The notes under the pieces are model-generated. The model had not been told where the DNA came from and did no database searches. It saw only the letters and a list, made by a program, of their open reading frames with translations. Positions 25,276 to 33,324 of a stretch of 64,000 bases of DNA are shown here, piece by piece. Source of the stretch: Clostridium jeddahitimonense (GTDB lineage Bacteria; Bacillota; Clostridia; Clostridiales; Clostridiaceae); NCBI GenBank assembly GCA_000753455.2, contig LM994670.1, positions 2,644,869 to 2,708,868 of the forward strand, written 5' to 3'. Made by a program: the position numbers and the translations under genes. Each line of letters begins with the position of its first letter. Positions within the stretch are counted from its first letter, which is position 1.

Positions 25276-26598
25276 TTATAAATCTTTATTATTCATCACT
25301 TTTTTATCAGCATATAGTTTCCATACAGAAACAATAAATGTTAATAGTTCTGCAACAACAAAAGATATCCAAACTCCGTTCATATTGTAAATGTTAGCTA
25401 GAATGTATGCTATAGGAATTAATAATACAAACCCCCTAAGCATAGAAATCATGAAAGCTGGTTTTACATTACTAGTTCCACTTAAAAATGCTGCTGATAT
25501 TATATTTATTCCAACAAAAATAAAGCCTACAAAGTAAATTTTAATACCATTTATAGCTAACGTAGTAAGCTCTTCAATATTTTCACTATTAAATATTGCA
25601 ACTATTTCTTTTGAAAAAATATTTGCCACAATATATATAACTATTGATATAAATACTGATAATATAATAGAATACTTTAAAACTCCATTCATTAGTTCCT
25701 TATTTTTCTTCCCATACCCTTCACTTACAAGAGGCTGCATTCCCTGAGCTATTCCTGTAAAAATTGCTATTATAACAAGAGATATATTAGCTACAATTCC
25801 ATATGCTGCAACTCCAATATTTCCAGAAATATTTAATATTATAAGGTTAAAAACCATAAGTACAACTCCTGAAGATACTTCTGTAATAAAAGAAGACATT
25901 CCAAGACTTATAATTTTAGATACTATCTTAAAATTAGGTTTAATAAGCTCTAACTTAAAGTTATTTCTCCTCTTAATAAAGTGTATTGATAGAACTCCTA
26001 TACTTATAATTGGGGCAAGACATGTAGCAAAGGCAGCTCCAAACATTCCCATAGATAATGGGAAAATGAAAATATAATCAAGTATAATATTTGAAAAACT
26101 TCCTACAATCATTCCTGTCATTGATAATCTTGGATCTCCATCATTACGTATAAAAGCTAACAAAATATTATTCGAAATGAAAAATGGCGAAAAACAAAGT
26201 ATAGTCTTAAGATAGACATTTGACATATTAATAGTATCTGTATCTGCCCCAAGAATCTGAGATAATTTTCTTGAAAATATCAGTCCTATAATTGCTAAGA
26301 TGAAACTTACTATTAATCCAATAGTCAAAGCATTGGAAAATACTTTCTTTGCTTCTTTGTCTCTATTTTTAGATCTTAAGATTGTGTACCTAGTAGCTCC
26401 CCCAATACCTATCATCAATCCAAGTCCCTGTATTATACAATATATTGATATTGAAAAATTAAGGGCTGCAAGTCCATTTGCACCTAAAGCCTTAGAAATA
26501 AAAAACGTATCCGCAAGAATATAGCAAGATAAACCTATCATCCCAAGTATATTTAAGCTTACATACTTGGCAAACTTTTTTAATATTTTTTTCTCCAT
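25276..26598 (-). CDS. MATE-family efflux transporter
   Basis: Multidrug and toxin extrusion carrier, 440 aa, twelve membrane helices in two homologous halves, driven by Na+ or H+. The opening KYVSLNILGMIGLSCYILADTFF and the GAAFATCLAPIIS stretch are typical of the clostridial MATE subgroup. The ATG at 26598 follows GGAGGA by 6 bases; a TTG six codons earlier overlaps the terminator tail. A strong terminator hairpin sits directly before the ribosome binding site, so expression is probably controlled by attenuation. Confidence 0.9.
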   Translation of the reverse strand: MEKKILKKFAKYVSLNILGMIGLSCYILADTFFISKALGANGLAALNFSISIYCIIQGLGLMIGIGGATRYTILRSKNRDKEAKKVFSNALTIGLIVSFILAIIGLIFSRKLSQILGADTDTINMSNVYLKTILCFSPFFISNNILLAFIRNDGDPRLSMTGMIVGSFSNIILDYIFIFPLSMGMFGAAFATCLAPIISIGVLSIHFIKRRNNFKLELIKPNFKIVSKIISLGMSSFITEVSSGVVLMVFNLIILNISGNIGVAAYGIVANISLVIIAIFTGIAQGMQPLVSEGYGKKNKELMNGVLKYSIILSVFISIVIYIVANIFSKEIVAIFNSENIEELTTLAINGIKIYFVGFIFVGINIISAAFLSGTSNVKPAFMISMLRGFVLLIPIAYILANIYNMNGVWISFVVAELLTFIVSVWKLYADKKVMNNKDL

Positions 26599-26728
26599 AT
26601 AAATTCCTCCAATCAAAAAAGTGCTTAAACATATTCCTTCTATGACCTACTGGAATATACCTAAACACTATCTTATTTACCCGGTGGCAAATATTATTTC
26701 TTCATATAAATTTTTATTTATTATACCA
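26599..26728 (-). promoter_or_regulatory. Attenuator leader of the MATE gene
   Basis: An extended -10 element TGGTATAAT (26720-26728) would start an RNA near 26713. That RNA contains a three-codon micro-ORF Met-Lys-Lys-stop (26694-26705) and a small hairpin with ATTTGCC / GGTAAAT arms (26675-26692). A 17-bp hairpin (621-637 with 652-668, several G-U pairs) with six Ts at 26615-26620 follows, and then at once the GGAGGA site. By default transcription should stop before the gene. The inducing signal is not evident, and I matched no known riboswitch. Confidence 0.6.
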
Positions 26729-26848
26729 TAAAATATTTCATTTTTAAACTATTTACATTTAAATAATTACCTTCCAAAATCAAAGCATTAAAATTTATTC
26801 TATCTTATTCATAATATCTTATATTATTTCACTTAAATATGAATCTAT

Positions 26849-26873
26849 ATAATAATAATAATAATAATAATAA
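26849..26873. repeat. (ATA)8 trinucleotide repeat
   Basis: About eight tandem ATA units upstream of the MATE promoter. A simple repeat that could vary in length between strains. Confidence 0.85.
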
Positions 26874-26893
26874 ATTTTCATATTTTATAATTC

Positions 26894-26926
26894 AAAAAGG
26901 GAAGTTGTTTTTACAACTTCCCTTTA
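26894..26926 (-). terminator. Terminator of the fructose operon
   Basis: Perfect 13-bp stem AAAGGGAAGTTGT / ACAACTTCCCTTT with a TTTT loop, followed by TTTTTGAAT on the minus strand, ~45 bases past fruA. Confidence 0.85.
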
Positions 26927-26968
26927 TATCAAACTAATGTCTATAAATTAAACATTAGTGACGAGGCA

Positions 26969-28858
26969 TTATGCTTCTATTTTCTTTTTTAATGCTGCAA
27001 GCACTACCATTCCAACTACTGAACCTATAGCTATTGCTGCTAAGTACATAAGTGGGTTTGATACTATTGGAGTTACGAAGATTCCACCGTGAGGTGCTTG
27101 TAATCCACATCCAAATGCCATTGATAACGCACCTGCTGTAGCTGATCCAACTACACATGCAGGTATAACCTTTAATGGATCTGCTGCTGCAAATGGAATA
27201 GCTCCTTCTGTAATGAATGATAATCCCATTACATAGTTAGTTAATCCTGATTGTCTTTCTCTTGGTGAGAATTTATTCTTGAAGAATGTTGTACATAAAG
27301 CAATTGCTAGAGGAGGCACCATACCGCCAGCCATAACAGCTGCCATTATTTCAAATTGTCCACTAGCTAATGATGCTGTACCAAATACGTAAGCTGCCTT
27401 ATTGAAAGGTCCACCCATATCTATTGCCATCATTCCACCTAAAACTGCACCAAGTAATATCTTACTGCTTGATCCCATACTCATTAGGAAGTTGTTCATC
27501 GCAGTATTTAAAGCTCCTACTGGAGGGTTAACAACAAATATAATTATCGCACCAATTAGTAATATACCAAAGAAAGGATATAGTAATACAGGTTTTAATC
27601 CTTCTAAGCTTTGTGGTAACTTACCAAATAATTTCTTTAATCCTACTATTAAATATCCAGCTATGAAACCTGCTGCTAATGCTCCAAGGAATCCTGAACC
27701 ACCTTCATTTGCAAGCATACCACCAACGAAACCAACTGCTAATGCTGGTCTATCACCAATACTCATAGCGATATATCCTGCAAGAACTGGTAACATAAAT
27801 CCAAATGCAGTTCCACCTGTGGTCTTTAAGAATGCAGCAAATGGTGTATTCATACCAAAGTTTGCTGGATCTATACTATAATCATCAAATAAAAATGCAA
27901 GAGCTATTAGTATACCTCCACCAATTACGAATGGTAACATATGAGAAACACCATTCATTAAGTGTTTGTATATTTGTCTTCCAACACTTTCTTTTTCTCC
28001 AGAATCTGAAGCTTCTTCTCCTCCACCAGTATGATGATATACAGGAGCATTTCCACTTATTGCATCATTTATTAAGCTTTCAGCCTTATGTATTCCATTA
28101 GCAACCTTAGTTTGGATAACTTTCTTACCTTCAAATCTAGCCATCTCAACTTTCTTATCAGCTGCAACTATTATACAATCAGCATTTTCTATTTCCTCTT
28201 TAGTTAAAACGTTCTTAGCTCCACCTGAACCATTAGTTTCAACCTTTATAGATATTCCCATATCTTTAGCTTTATTTTCTAAACTTTCAGCAGCCATAAA
28301 TGTATGTGCTATACCTGTTGGGCAAGCTGTTACTGCTAAAACTCTATATCCAGTATTATTTGCTTTTGCTTCTTCTTCTTTTTTATTTTCAGCTTCTAGC
28401 TTATCATTCTCTTTTGAATCAATAAGATTTAAGAACTCATCAACTGACTTAGCACTTATTAACATATCCTTAAACTCTGGATCCATTAACATCATTGATA
28501 ATCTTGCAAGTACATCTAAGTGAAGGTTATTTTCTCCTTCTGGTGCTGCTATTAAGAAGAATAGTTTTGCTGGCTCTCCATCTAGAGAAGCATAATCTAT
28601 TCCATCTCTTAATATCATTGCTGCAAGACCTGGCTCCTTAACTGCTGTAGTCTTAGCATGAGGAATAGCAATATTATCACCAATTCCTGTTGTACTTAAG
28701 CTTTCTCTTGTAAGAACTGCTTTTTTGTATTCTTCTTTATCACTTAATCTGCCAGTAGCGTCCATTAGATCTACAAGCTTGTTTATTGCTTCTTCCTTAG
28801 TTTTAACTTGAGGATTGATAGCAATACCGTTTTTCTTTAGTAAGTCTGTTATCTTCAT
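26969..28858 (-). CDS. fruA: Fructose PTS transporter, EIIA-EIIB-EIIC
   Basis: Imports and phosphorylates fructose to fructose-1-phosphate. It is 629 aa with three domains in order. EIIA (1-~145) has its His in IAIPHAKT. EIIB (~170-265) has its Cys in AVTACPTGIAHTFMA. The membrane EIIC (~290-629) carries several helices and a GGMMAIDMGGPFNKAAY motif. It is last in fruR-fruK-fruA, 18 bases after fruK. HPr and enzyme I must come from elsewhere. The whole operon should be controlled by FruR at the promoter near 30556-30618. Confidence 0.96.
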   Translation of the reverse strand: MKITDLLKKNGIAINPQVKTKEEAINKLVDLMDATGRLSDKEEYKKAVLTRESLSTTGIGDNIAIPHAKTTAVKEPGLAAMILRDGIDYASLDGEPAKLFFLIAAPEGENNLHLDVLARLSMMLMDPEFKDMLISAKSVDEFLNLIDSKENDKLEAENKKEEEAKANNTGYRVLAVTACPTGIAHTFMAAESLENKAKDMGISIKVETNGSGGAKNVLTKEEIENADCIIVAADKKVEMARFEGKKVIQTKVANGIHKAESLINDAISGNAPVYHHTGGGEEASDSGEKESVGRQIYKHLMNGVSHMLPFVIGGGILIALAFLFDDYSIDPANFGMNTPFAAFLKTTGGTAFGFMLPVLAGYIAMSIGDRPALAVGFVGGMLANEGGSGFLGALAAGFIAGYLIVGLKKLFGKLPQSLEGLKPVLLYPFFGILLIGAIIIFVVNPPVGALNTAMNNFLMSMGSSSKILLGAVLGGMMAIDMGGPFNKAAYVFGTASLASGQFEIMAAVMAGGMVPPLAIALCTTFFKNKFSPRERQSGLTNYVMGLSFITEGAIPFAAADPLKVIPACVVGSATAGALSMAFGCGLQAPHGGIFVTPIVSNPLMYLAAIAIGSVVGMVVLAALKKKIEA

Positions 28859-28876
28859 CTTTTGTGTCCTCCTATG

Positions 28877-29782
28877 TTATTTTAGTTCAGCTAATAACTC
28901 TTCTACTTTATCTTTAGTTGCTAAACCTTCTGAGAATGCTGAAGCACTTCCTGTAGCAACTCCCATGATAAATCCATCTTCTAATTTTTCTTCTTTAATA
29001 AATCCAGCTATAAATCCAGCTACCATTGAGTCTCCAGCTCCAACCGAGTTTTTTAGAACACCTTTTGGCACTTCACTATATATAGCTTCTCCATTTGATT
29101 TAATTAATATAGCACCATCTCCAGCCATTGATATAAGAACATTTTCAGCTCCCATTTCTTGAAGTTTCTTACCATATTCAACTATTTCTTGCTGAGAATT
29201 TATTTTCACATTGAAAAGTTCAGCTAATTCATGATGATTTGGCTTTATTAAAAATGGTTTATAATTTAATACCTTTAATAGAGATTCTCCTGTAGTATCA
29301 ACTATAAACTTAACACCTCTATCTCCATACTTTTTCATGATTCTTTCATAAATATCTACAGGTAAAGTCTTTGGAATACTTCCTGCAAGAACTAATATGT
29401 CTCCTGACTTTAAAGCATTTAATTTTAAGTAAAGCTCCTCTAAAGCTTCATTAGAAATATCAGGTCCTCCGCCATTTATTTCACTTTCAACATCAGCCTT
29501 CATTTTAACATTTATTCTTGACATACCATTTTTTAATCTAACGAAATCAGTATCACAACCAAACTCTCTTACTCTTCTCTCTATCTCTTCACCAGTGAAT
29601 CCAGCGATAAATCCAAGAGCTTTATTTTCTACAGATAAGTTGTTTAAAACTATTGAAACGTTTATTCCCTTACCACCAGCATAAACATCTTCTCTAGTTG
29701 TTCTATTAACATTCCCTAACTCAAACTTATCCATCTTAACTATATAGTCTAATGCTGGATTAAAAGTAATTGTATAAATCAC
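28877..29782 (-). CDS. fruK: 1-phosphofructokinase
   Basis: PfkB-family kinase, 301 aa, that turns fructose-1-phosphate into fructose-1,6-bisphosphate. It shows the opening TFNPALDYIV, the glycine motif GGKGINVS and the catalytic signature NSVGAGDSMVAGF with the base Asp. The start is a GTG at 29782 after GGAGG; it overlaps the fruR stop codon by one base. It works directly downstream of the FruA uptake step. Confidence 0.96.
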   Translation of the reverse strand: MIYTITFNPALDYIVKMDKFELGNVNRTTREDVYAGGKGINVSIVLNNLSVENKALGFIAGFTGEEIERRVREFGCDTDFVRLKNGMSRINVKMKADVESEINGGGPDISNEALEELYLKLNALKSGDILVLAGSIPKTLPVDIYERIMKKYGDRGVKFIVDTTGESLLKVLNYKPFLIKPNHHELAELFNVKINSQQEIVEYGKKLQEMGAENVLISMAGDGAILIKSNGEAIYSEVPKGVLKNSVGAGDSMVAGFIAGFIKEEKLEDGFIMGVATGSASAFSEGLATKDKVEELLAELK

Positions 29783-30534
29783 TATTTGTCCACCTCCACA
29801 ATTTCTGTCACTTTTCTATATTTATTATTTTCTATTTTTGTAGTAATTATTTTACTATTTTCAAGTTTTCCAAAATTTATTGAGCTTACTTCACCAAACT
29901 TAGACATATCTGCTAATATATATGAAGTTTTACTTCTTCTTAAAGCCTCTTCCTTAACCATACCTTCTCTTAAATCAGGCGTTGTAAATCCTCTCTCTAC
30001 ATCGATTCCATTAGTTCCAAAGAATCCTTTAGTAAAATTGTACTTTTGTAGACTATTTATAGCTTCTACACCAACAATTGCTTCTGTTTTAAGTTTTAAC
30101 TCTCCACCTAAAATATATGTAGTCAAGTTTTTATGAATAAGCTTTTTAGCATGACTAACTCCATTCGTAACAAATGTTGCTCCTTTTGCTTCTATATAAT
30201 CTATCATAAGCTCTGTTGTCGTTCCTGAATCTATATATACAAAATCATCATGCCCTATTAAACTTGCCGCATATTTTGCAATTCTTAGTTTTTCCTCTTT
30301 GTTTATGCCTTGCCTTACTTCAAAGTCAAAATCTTTCGTATTTATAAGACTACTATTTAATGATGTAGCTCCTCCATGAACCTTCTTTAATAATCCAGCT
30401 TTGTCAAGCTGATTTAAATCTCTCCTTATAGTAGACTCTGAAGTTTCTAACACCTTAACTAAGTCATTCACATAAACAACAGATTCCCTTTCCAACTTAT
30501 CTAAAATCAATGCATGTCTCTCTTGAGTTAACAT
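29782..30534 (-). CDS. fruR: DeoR-family regulator of the fructose operon
   Basis: A 250-aa DeoR-type regulator. The N-terminal helix-turn-helix (residues ~5-55) reads VNDLVKVLETSESTIRRDLNQL. The C-terminal sugar-phosphate sensor domain has IGHDDFVYIDSGTTT and the family's NGVSHAKKL region. First gene of the operon. The likely effector is fructose-1-phosphate, and its target is probably the tandem 10-base repeats at 30589-30618 beside its own promoter. Confidence 0.93.
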   Translation of the reverse strand: MLTQERHALILDKLERESVVYVNDLVKVLETSESTIRRDLNQLDKAGLLKKVHGGATSLNSSLINTKDFDFEVRQGINKEEKLRIAKYAASLIGHDDFVYIDSGTTTELMIDYIEAKGATFVTNGVSHAKKLIHKNLTTYILGGELKLKTEAIVGVEAINSLQKYNFTKGFFGTNGIDVERGFTTPDLREGMVKEEALRRSKTSYILADMSKFGEVSSINFGKLENSKIITTKIENNKYRKVTEIVEVDK

Positions 30535-30555
30535 TTACATCCCTTCCTTGTCCTT

Positions 30556-30584
30556 ATAATACTCCAAAAAAAATCATCAGTCAA
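30556..30584 (-). promoter_or_regulatory. Promoter of fruR-fruK-fruA
   Basis: TTGACT and TATTAT are separated by 17 bases on the minus strand. The leader is only ~14 bases and already carries the GGAAGGG ribosome binding site. Confidence 0.8.
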
Positions 30585-30588
30585 TCAC

Positions 30589-30618
30589 TTTCATTCATTT
30601 TCATTCATTTTCAGTCAT
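30589..30618 (-). promoter_or_regulatory. Tandem operator repeats of the fructose operon
   Basis: Three consecutive 10-base copies of TTTCATTCAT (the third has G at position 6) begin 4 bases upstream of the -35 element. A period of one helical turn with a purine-rich complementary strand (ATGAATGAAA) is typical of DeoR-type direct-repeat operators. Confidence 0.65.
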
Positions 30619-31003
30619 TTCACCAAATTTCTTGCTAATTCATTCTTTATATTACATATTTTATAATATAAAAACTCCATAATCCACCAATATCATTCAC
30701 ATTTGTGCATATATTTACTTTACCCACTTTCCTTTATCTTTAATTATAATAAAATTATCTCTTTTAGTACTTGAAGCTATATACTATATATAAAAAATAA
30801 ACATAACTATAAAATAAAAAAGAGATAACTTGTCTCCTCTTCTTATAACATCAAGCATATTTTCCCATTTATCATTTTTTAACCTAAGCACATAAAATTC
30901 TTCTAAAAAATGTATACTAACAATATCTATAATTTAAAGAAAATAAATCTTCATTGCATTCAGATCTGTAAGTTCAAATAACTAAACCGTAGATGCACTT
31001 TGT
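30619..31003. other. Intergenic stretch without recognised features
   Basis: AT-rich sequence between the divergent fruR and hydrogenase genes. Apart from a 4-bp GAGA/TCTC hairpin near 30825 I see no gene, repeat or RNA structure. Confidence 0.5.
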
Positions 31004-31032
31004 AAAAGTTTAATTAACAAAATTAAACTTTT
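31004..31032 (+). promoter_or_regulatory. Perfect 12-bp dyad before the hydrogenase gene
   Basis: AAAAGTTTAATT and AATTAAACTTTT flank a 5-base loop, about 40 bases before the hydrogenase start. It may be a regulator-binding dyad or an RNA hairpin; no clear promoter pattern fixes which. Confidence 0.45.
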
Positions 31033-31070
31033 GAATTTCATTTTTAGATTTTTATTTATGGGAGGAAAAT

Positions 31071-32420
31071 ATGAACAGTAAATATAACGATTTATTTGAT
31101 GACTTGGTTAAGTCTTACTATATAGGAAACTTTGATGAAACACTTCATATGATAATGACATGTCATGATAAATCTCCACAAGAGACTTTTCAAATAATTA
31201 CATCTCTTTGTGGAGTAGATATACCTTTTGATAATAACTTTGTATATAACTTAAAAAAGGCTATAACTAACTATGCAGTAAATAAGCGTATTGTAGCTAA
31301 ACTTGAAGACTGTAGTACTAGTTGTACTCCAGATGAAAATCATAAATTTAGATGTCAAGCTACTTGTCCTTTTGATGCTATTAAATATGATGATAAAAAA
31401 CATACAACATACATAGATCCTAATACTTGTGTTGAGTGTGGTTTATGTGTAGATGCATGTAAGGATGGTAAAATATTAGATAGAGTTGAATTCATCCCTA
31501 TAAAAGATCTTATAGATCATAATAAAACAGTAGTAGCTGCAGTAGCTCCATCAATAATAGGTCAATTTGGTCCTAATGTAACTATGGATCAATTAAGGGC
31601 TGCTTTAATGAAAGTTGGTTTTACAGATATGTTAGAAGTAGCCTTTGCTGCTGATATGCTTACAATAAAAGAAGCTGTAGAGTTTAATAAACATGTTAAT
31701 GGACCTAATGATTTAATGATAACTTCTTGTTGTTGCCCAATGTGGGTAGGAATGCTAAAAAAGGTTTATAAGGAACTTGTTCCAGATCTTTCTCCTTCGG
31801 TTTCACCTATGATTGCAGCAGGAAGAGTTATAAAAGAATTAAATAAAGATGCAAAAGTAGTATTTATTGGTCCCTGTATAGCTAAAAAAGCTGAAGCAAA
31901 AGAAAAAGATGTAGCCGGTGCCATTGACTTTGTATTAACATATCAAGAACTTGATTCAATATTTAAAATATTAGATATACACCCTGAAGAGCTTCAAGGT
32001 ATTCCTAGTGTTGAATATGCATCAAAAGGCGGAAGATTATATGGAAGAACTGGTGGCGTTTCAATTGCTATTAACGAAATGGTAGAAGAATTATACCCTA
32101 ATAAAAGCGAACATCTTAAAGCTGTTAAAGCTGATGGCGTTAAAGGCTGTAAAGAATTATTAGATAAAGCTATGAAAGGTGAAATAAACGGAAACTTTAT
32201 AGAAGGTATGGGATGTGTTGGTGGATGCGTTGGTGGTCCTAAAGTGCTTATTCCTAAAGAAGAAGGAGCTATGGCAACAAATAATTTTGCCTTCTACTCA
32301 CCTATAAAGATTGCAGCTCATAGCTCTACCTTAGATGATGTATTAAGTGAATTAGGCATAAATTCCCTAAAAGATTTTGAAGATGCTGATAAAATATCAA
32401 TACTCCATAGAACCTTTTAA
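31071..32420 (+). CDS. [FeFe] hydrogenase, monomeric, group B-like
   Basis: Interconverts protons/electrons and H2 at an H-cluster. It is 449 aa. Two [4Fe-4S] clusters are bound by a Cys-rich stretch at ~80-105 and by CVECGLCVDAC at ~122-132. The H-cluster motifs are TSCCCPMW (Cys220-222), GPCIAKKAE (Cys269) and GMGCVGGCVGG (Cys382, Cys386). The third Cys in the first motif and GPC in place of MPC point to the group B enzymes exemplified by C. pasteurianum CpIII, not the classic CpI. No maturase genes are nearby. GGGAGG precedes the ATG. Transcription runs into the hairpin array at 32426. Confidence 0.92.
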   Translation: MNSKYNDLFDDLVKSYYIGNFDETLHMIMTCHDKSPQETFQIITSLCGVDIPFDNNFVYNLKKAITNYAVNKRIVAKLEDCSTSCTPDENHKFRCQATCPFDAIKYDDKKHTTYIDPNTCVECGLCVDACKDGKILDRVEFIPIKDLIDHNKTVVAAVAPSIIGQFGPNVTMDQLRAALMKVGFTDMLEVAFAADMLTIKEAVEFNKHVNGPNDLMITSCCCPMWVGMLKKVYKELVPDLSPSVSPMIAAGRVIKELNKDAKVVFIGPCIAKKAEAKEKDVAGAIDFVLTYQELDSIFKILDIHPEELQGIPSVEYASKGGRLYGRTGGVSIAINEMVEELYPNKSEHLKAVKADGVKGCKELLDKAMKGEINGNFIEGMGCVGGCVGGPKVLIPKEEGAMATNNFAFYSPIKIAAHSSTLDDVLSELGINSLKDFEDADKISILHRTF

Positions 32421-32425
32421 ATAAG

Positions 32426-32710
32426 TTGTTCGCAAAGATAAATATTGCCTTTGGCAAGAGAAATATGTAGCTAAAGCTACAGAGAAGTATTTTGCTTATG
32501 CAAAAGAGAAATATATGTCTTCGACATAGACAAATATTCGAAAATCTGAAGATAAATATACGACTAAAGCCACAGATAAGCATAAGCCTACGGCATGGGT
32601 AACTTATCTGCCGCAGGCATATTTATCTTCATCATAGGTGAATATTTCTCTGTCCGAAAGGCATATCTCTCTTAGCATTAGCTAACATTTCTCTTGTAAG
32701 CTTTAGCTAA
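32426..32710. repeat. Array of variable-arm hairpins with constant 8-base linkers (array A)
   Basis: Thirteen short hairpins fill the gap between the convergent hydrogenase and MarR genes. Examples: TTGCC-TTT-GGCAA (32445), TGTAGC-TAAA-GCTACA (32466), TTTTGC-TTAT-GCAAAA (32490), TATGTC-TTC-GACATA (32514), TTCATC-ATA-GGTGAA (32628), TTAGC-ATTA-GCTAA (32672). Arms differ between units but stay complementary. Linkers are almost constant: GAGAAATA (variants GAGAAGTA, GACAAATA, GATAAATA) in the left half and TATTTCTC (TATTTATC, TATCTCTC) in the right half. The flip lies at 32583-32602. The inner variants GATAAG and GATAAATA face CTTATC and TATTTATC in register, so the whole locus can also fold back on itself. 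Confidence 0.8.
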
Positions 32711-32720
32711 CAATATCCTT

Positions 32721-33155
32721 CTATTTTCCTTCAATCTTGTTTAGTATATTTCTTAACGACACTATCATCTCATCCATATCTTCATCATTACAATTAATAA
32801 ATATATTTTCAAAACTCTTACTCATATTTTTTTTGAAATTATGAGCAAATTCTAAACCTTTCTCTGAAAACTTTATATAAGTATTTCTTTTATCATCTTC
32901 TCTTTTCTCTTTTTCTATATAGCCTAATTTTTCCAATCTCTGAACTATTCCTGACATTGTTCCTTTCGCTAAAGACATCTCTTTACAAAGCTCAGTTATT
33001 GTCATTTCATTTCTATGAGCTATTAGTTGAATAACCATACATTGTTGATGCGTTAGCCCACTATCTTTAAGATTGTCACTCATTATATTAGTAGTTTTGG
33101 AATATAGCTCCTTAATCATCATAGCTGCTCTGAATGCTTTATTTTTTCTTTCCAT
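32721..33155 (-). CDS. MarR-family transcriptional regulator
   Basis: A 144-aa winged-helix regulator. LTHQQCMVIQLIAHRNEMTITELCKEM contains the first helices, and AKGTMSGIVQRLEKLGYIEKEKREDDKR is the recognition helix plus the wing with its basic DDKR tip. The ATG at 33155 is used because AGGAG lies 8 bases upstream; an in-frame start seven codons earlier lacks one. It has its own near-consensus promoter overlapped by an inverted repeat, suggesting autorepression, and lies downstream of a FUSC-type exporter that it may control. Confidence 0.9.
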   Translation of the reverse strand: MERKNKAFRAAMMIKELYSKTTNIMSDNLKDSGLTHQQCMVIQLIAHRNEMTITELCKEMSLAKGTMSGIVQRLEKLGYIEKEKREDDKRNTYIKFSEKGLEFAHNFKKNMSKSFENIFINCNDEDMDEMIVSLRNILNKIEGK

Positions 33156-33178
33156 AATCCAGTCTCCTGATCTCAATT

Positions 33179-33225
33179 TAATTGTCAGTTAAATCAATTA
33201 TATGACTGAGAATTTTCAAAGTCAA
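33179..33225 (-). promoter_or_regulatory. MarR promoter with overlapping operator
   Basis: TTGACT (33220-33225) and TATAAT (33197-33202) are 17 bases apart. The inverted repeat TAATTG-N10-CAATTA (33179-33200) covers the -10 and start region, as expected for an autorepressing MarR protein. Confidence 0.72.
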
Positions 33226-33227
33226 TT

Positions 33228-33265
33228 ATGCCTGTGGTAGATATTTTGCTTTACTCCACAGGCAT
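33228..33265 (-). repeat. Hairpin between the FUSC exporter and MarR genes
   Basis: Perfect 10-bp stem ATGCCTGTGG / CCACAGGCAT with an 18-base loop. No T-run follows on the minus strand, so it may be a weak terminator for the exporter or a regulatory structure; it abuts the MarR -35 element. Confidence 0.5.
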
Positions 33266-33324
33266 ATAATTTATTTATTATGTAATTATATATTTTTCTA
33301 ACTTTTTTAACACTTCTCTATTGT

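Noticed and set aside
26849-26873. Phase-variable promoter repeat for the MATE gene
   Set aside because: The (ATA)8 tract lies more than 100 bases upstream of the best promoter, so a switch effect on spacing is unlikely; kept only as a simple repeat.
27402-27881. 159-aa open frame antisense to fruA
   Set aside because: Lies inside the well-conserved EIIC domain of fruA, has no ribosome binding site and its protein is low-complexity Pro/Ile/Asn; a codon-bias shadow.
28815-29162. 115-aa open frame antisense across fruA/fruK
   Set aside because: Overlaps the junction of two certain genes and has no ribosome binding site.
30820-30850. Intrinsic terminator on the minus strand upstream of fruR
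   Set aside because: Only a 4-bp stem before a T-run, and no gene feeds into it.
32426-32710. CRISPR array
   Set aside because: The constant element is only 8 bases, the variable element is itself palindromic, and no cas genes are present. The logic is the reverse of CRISPR.
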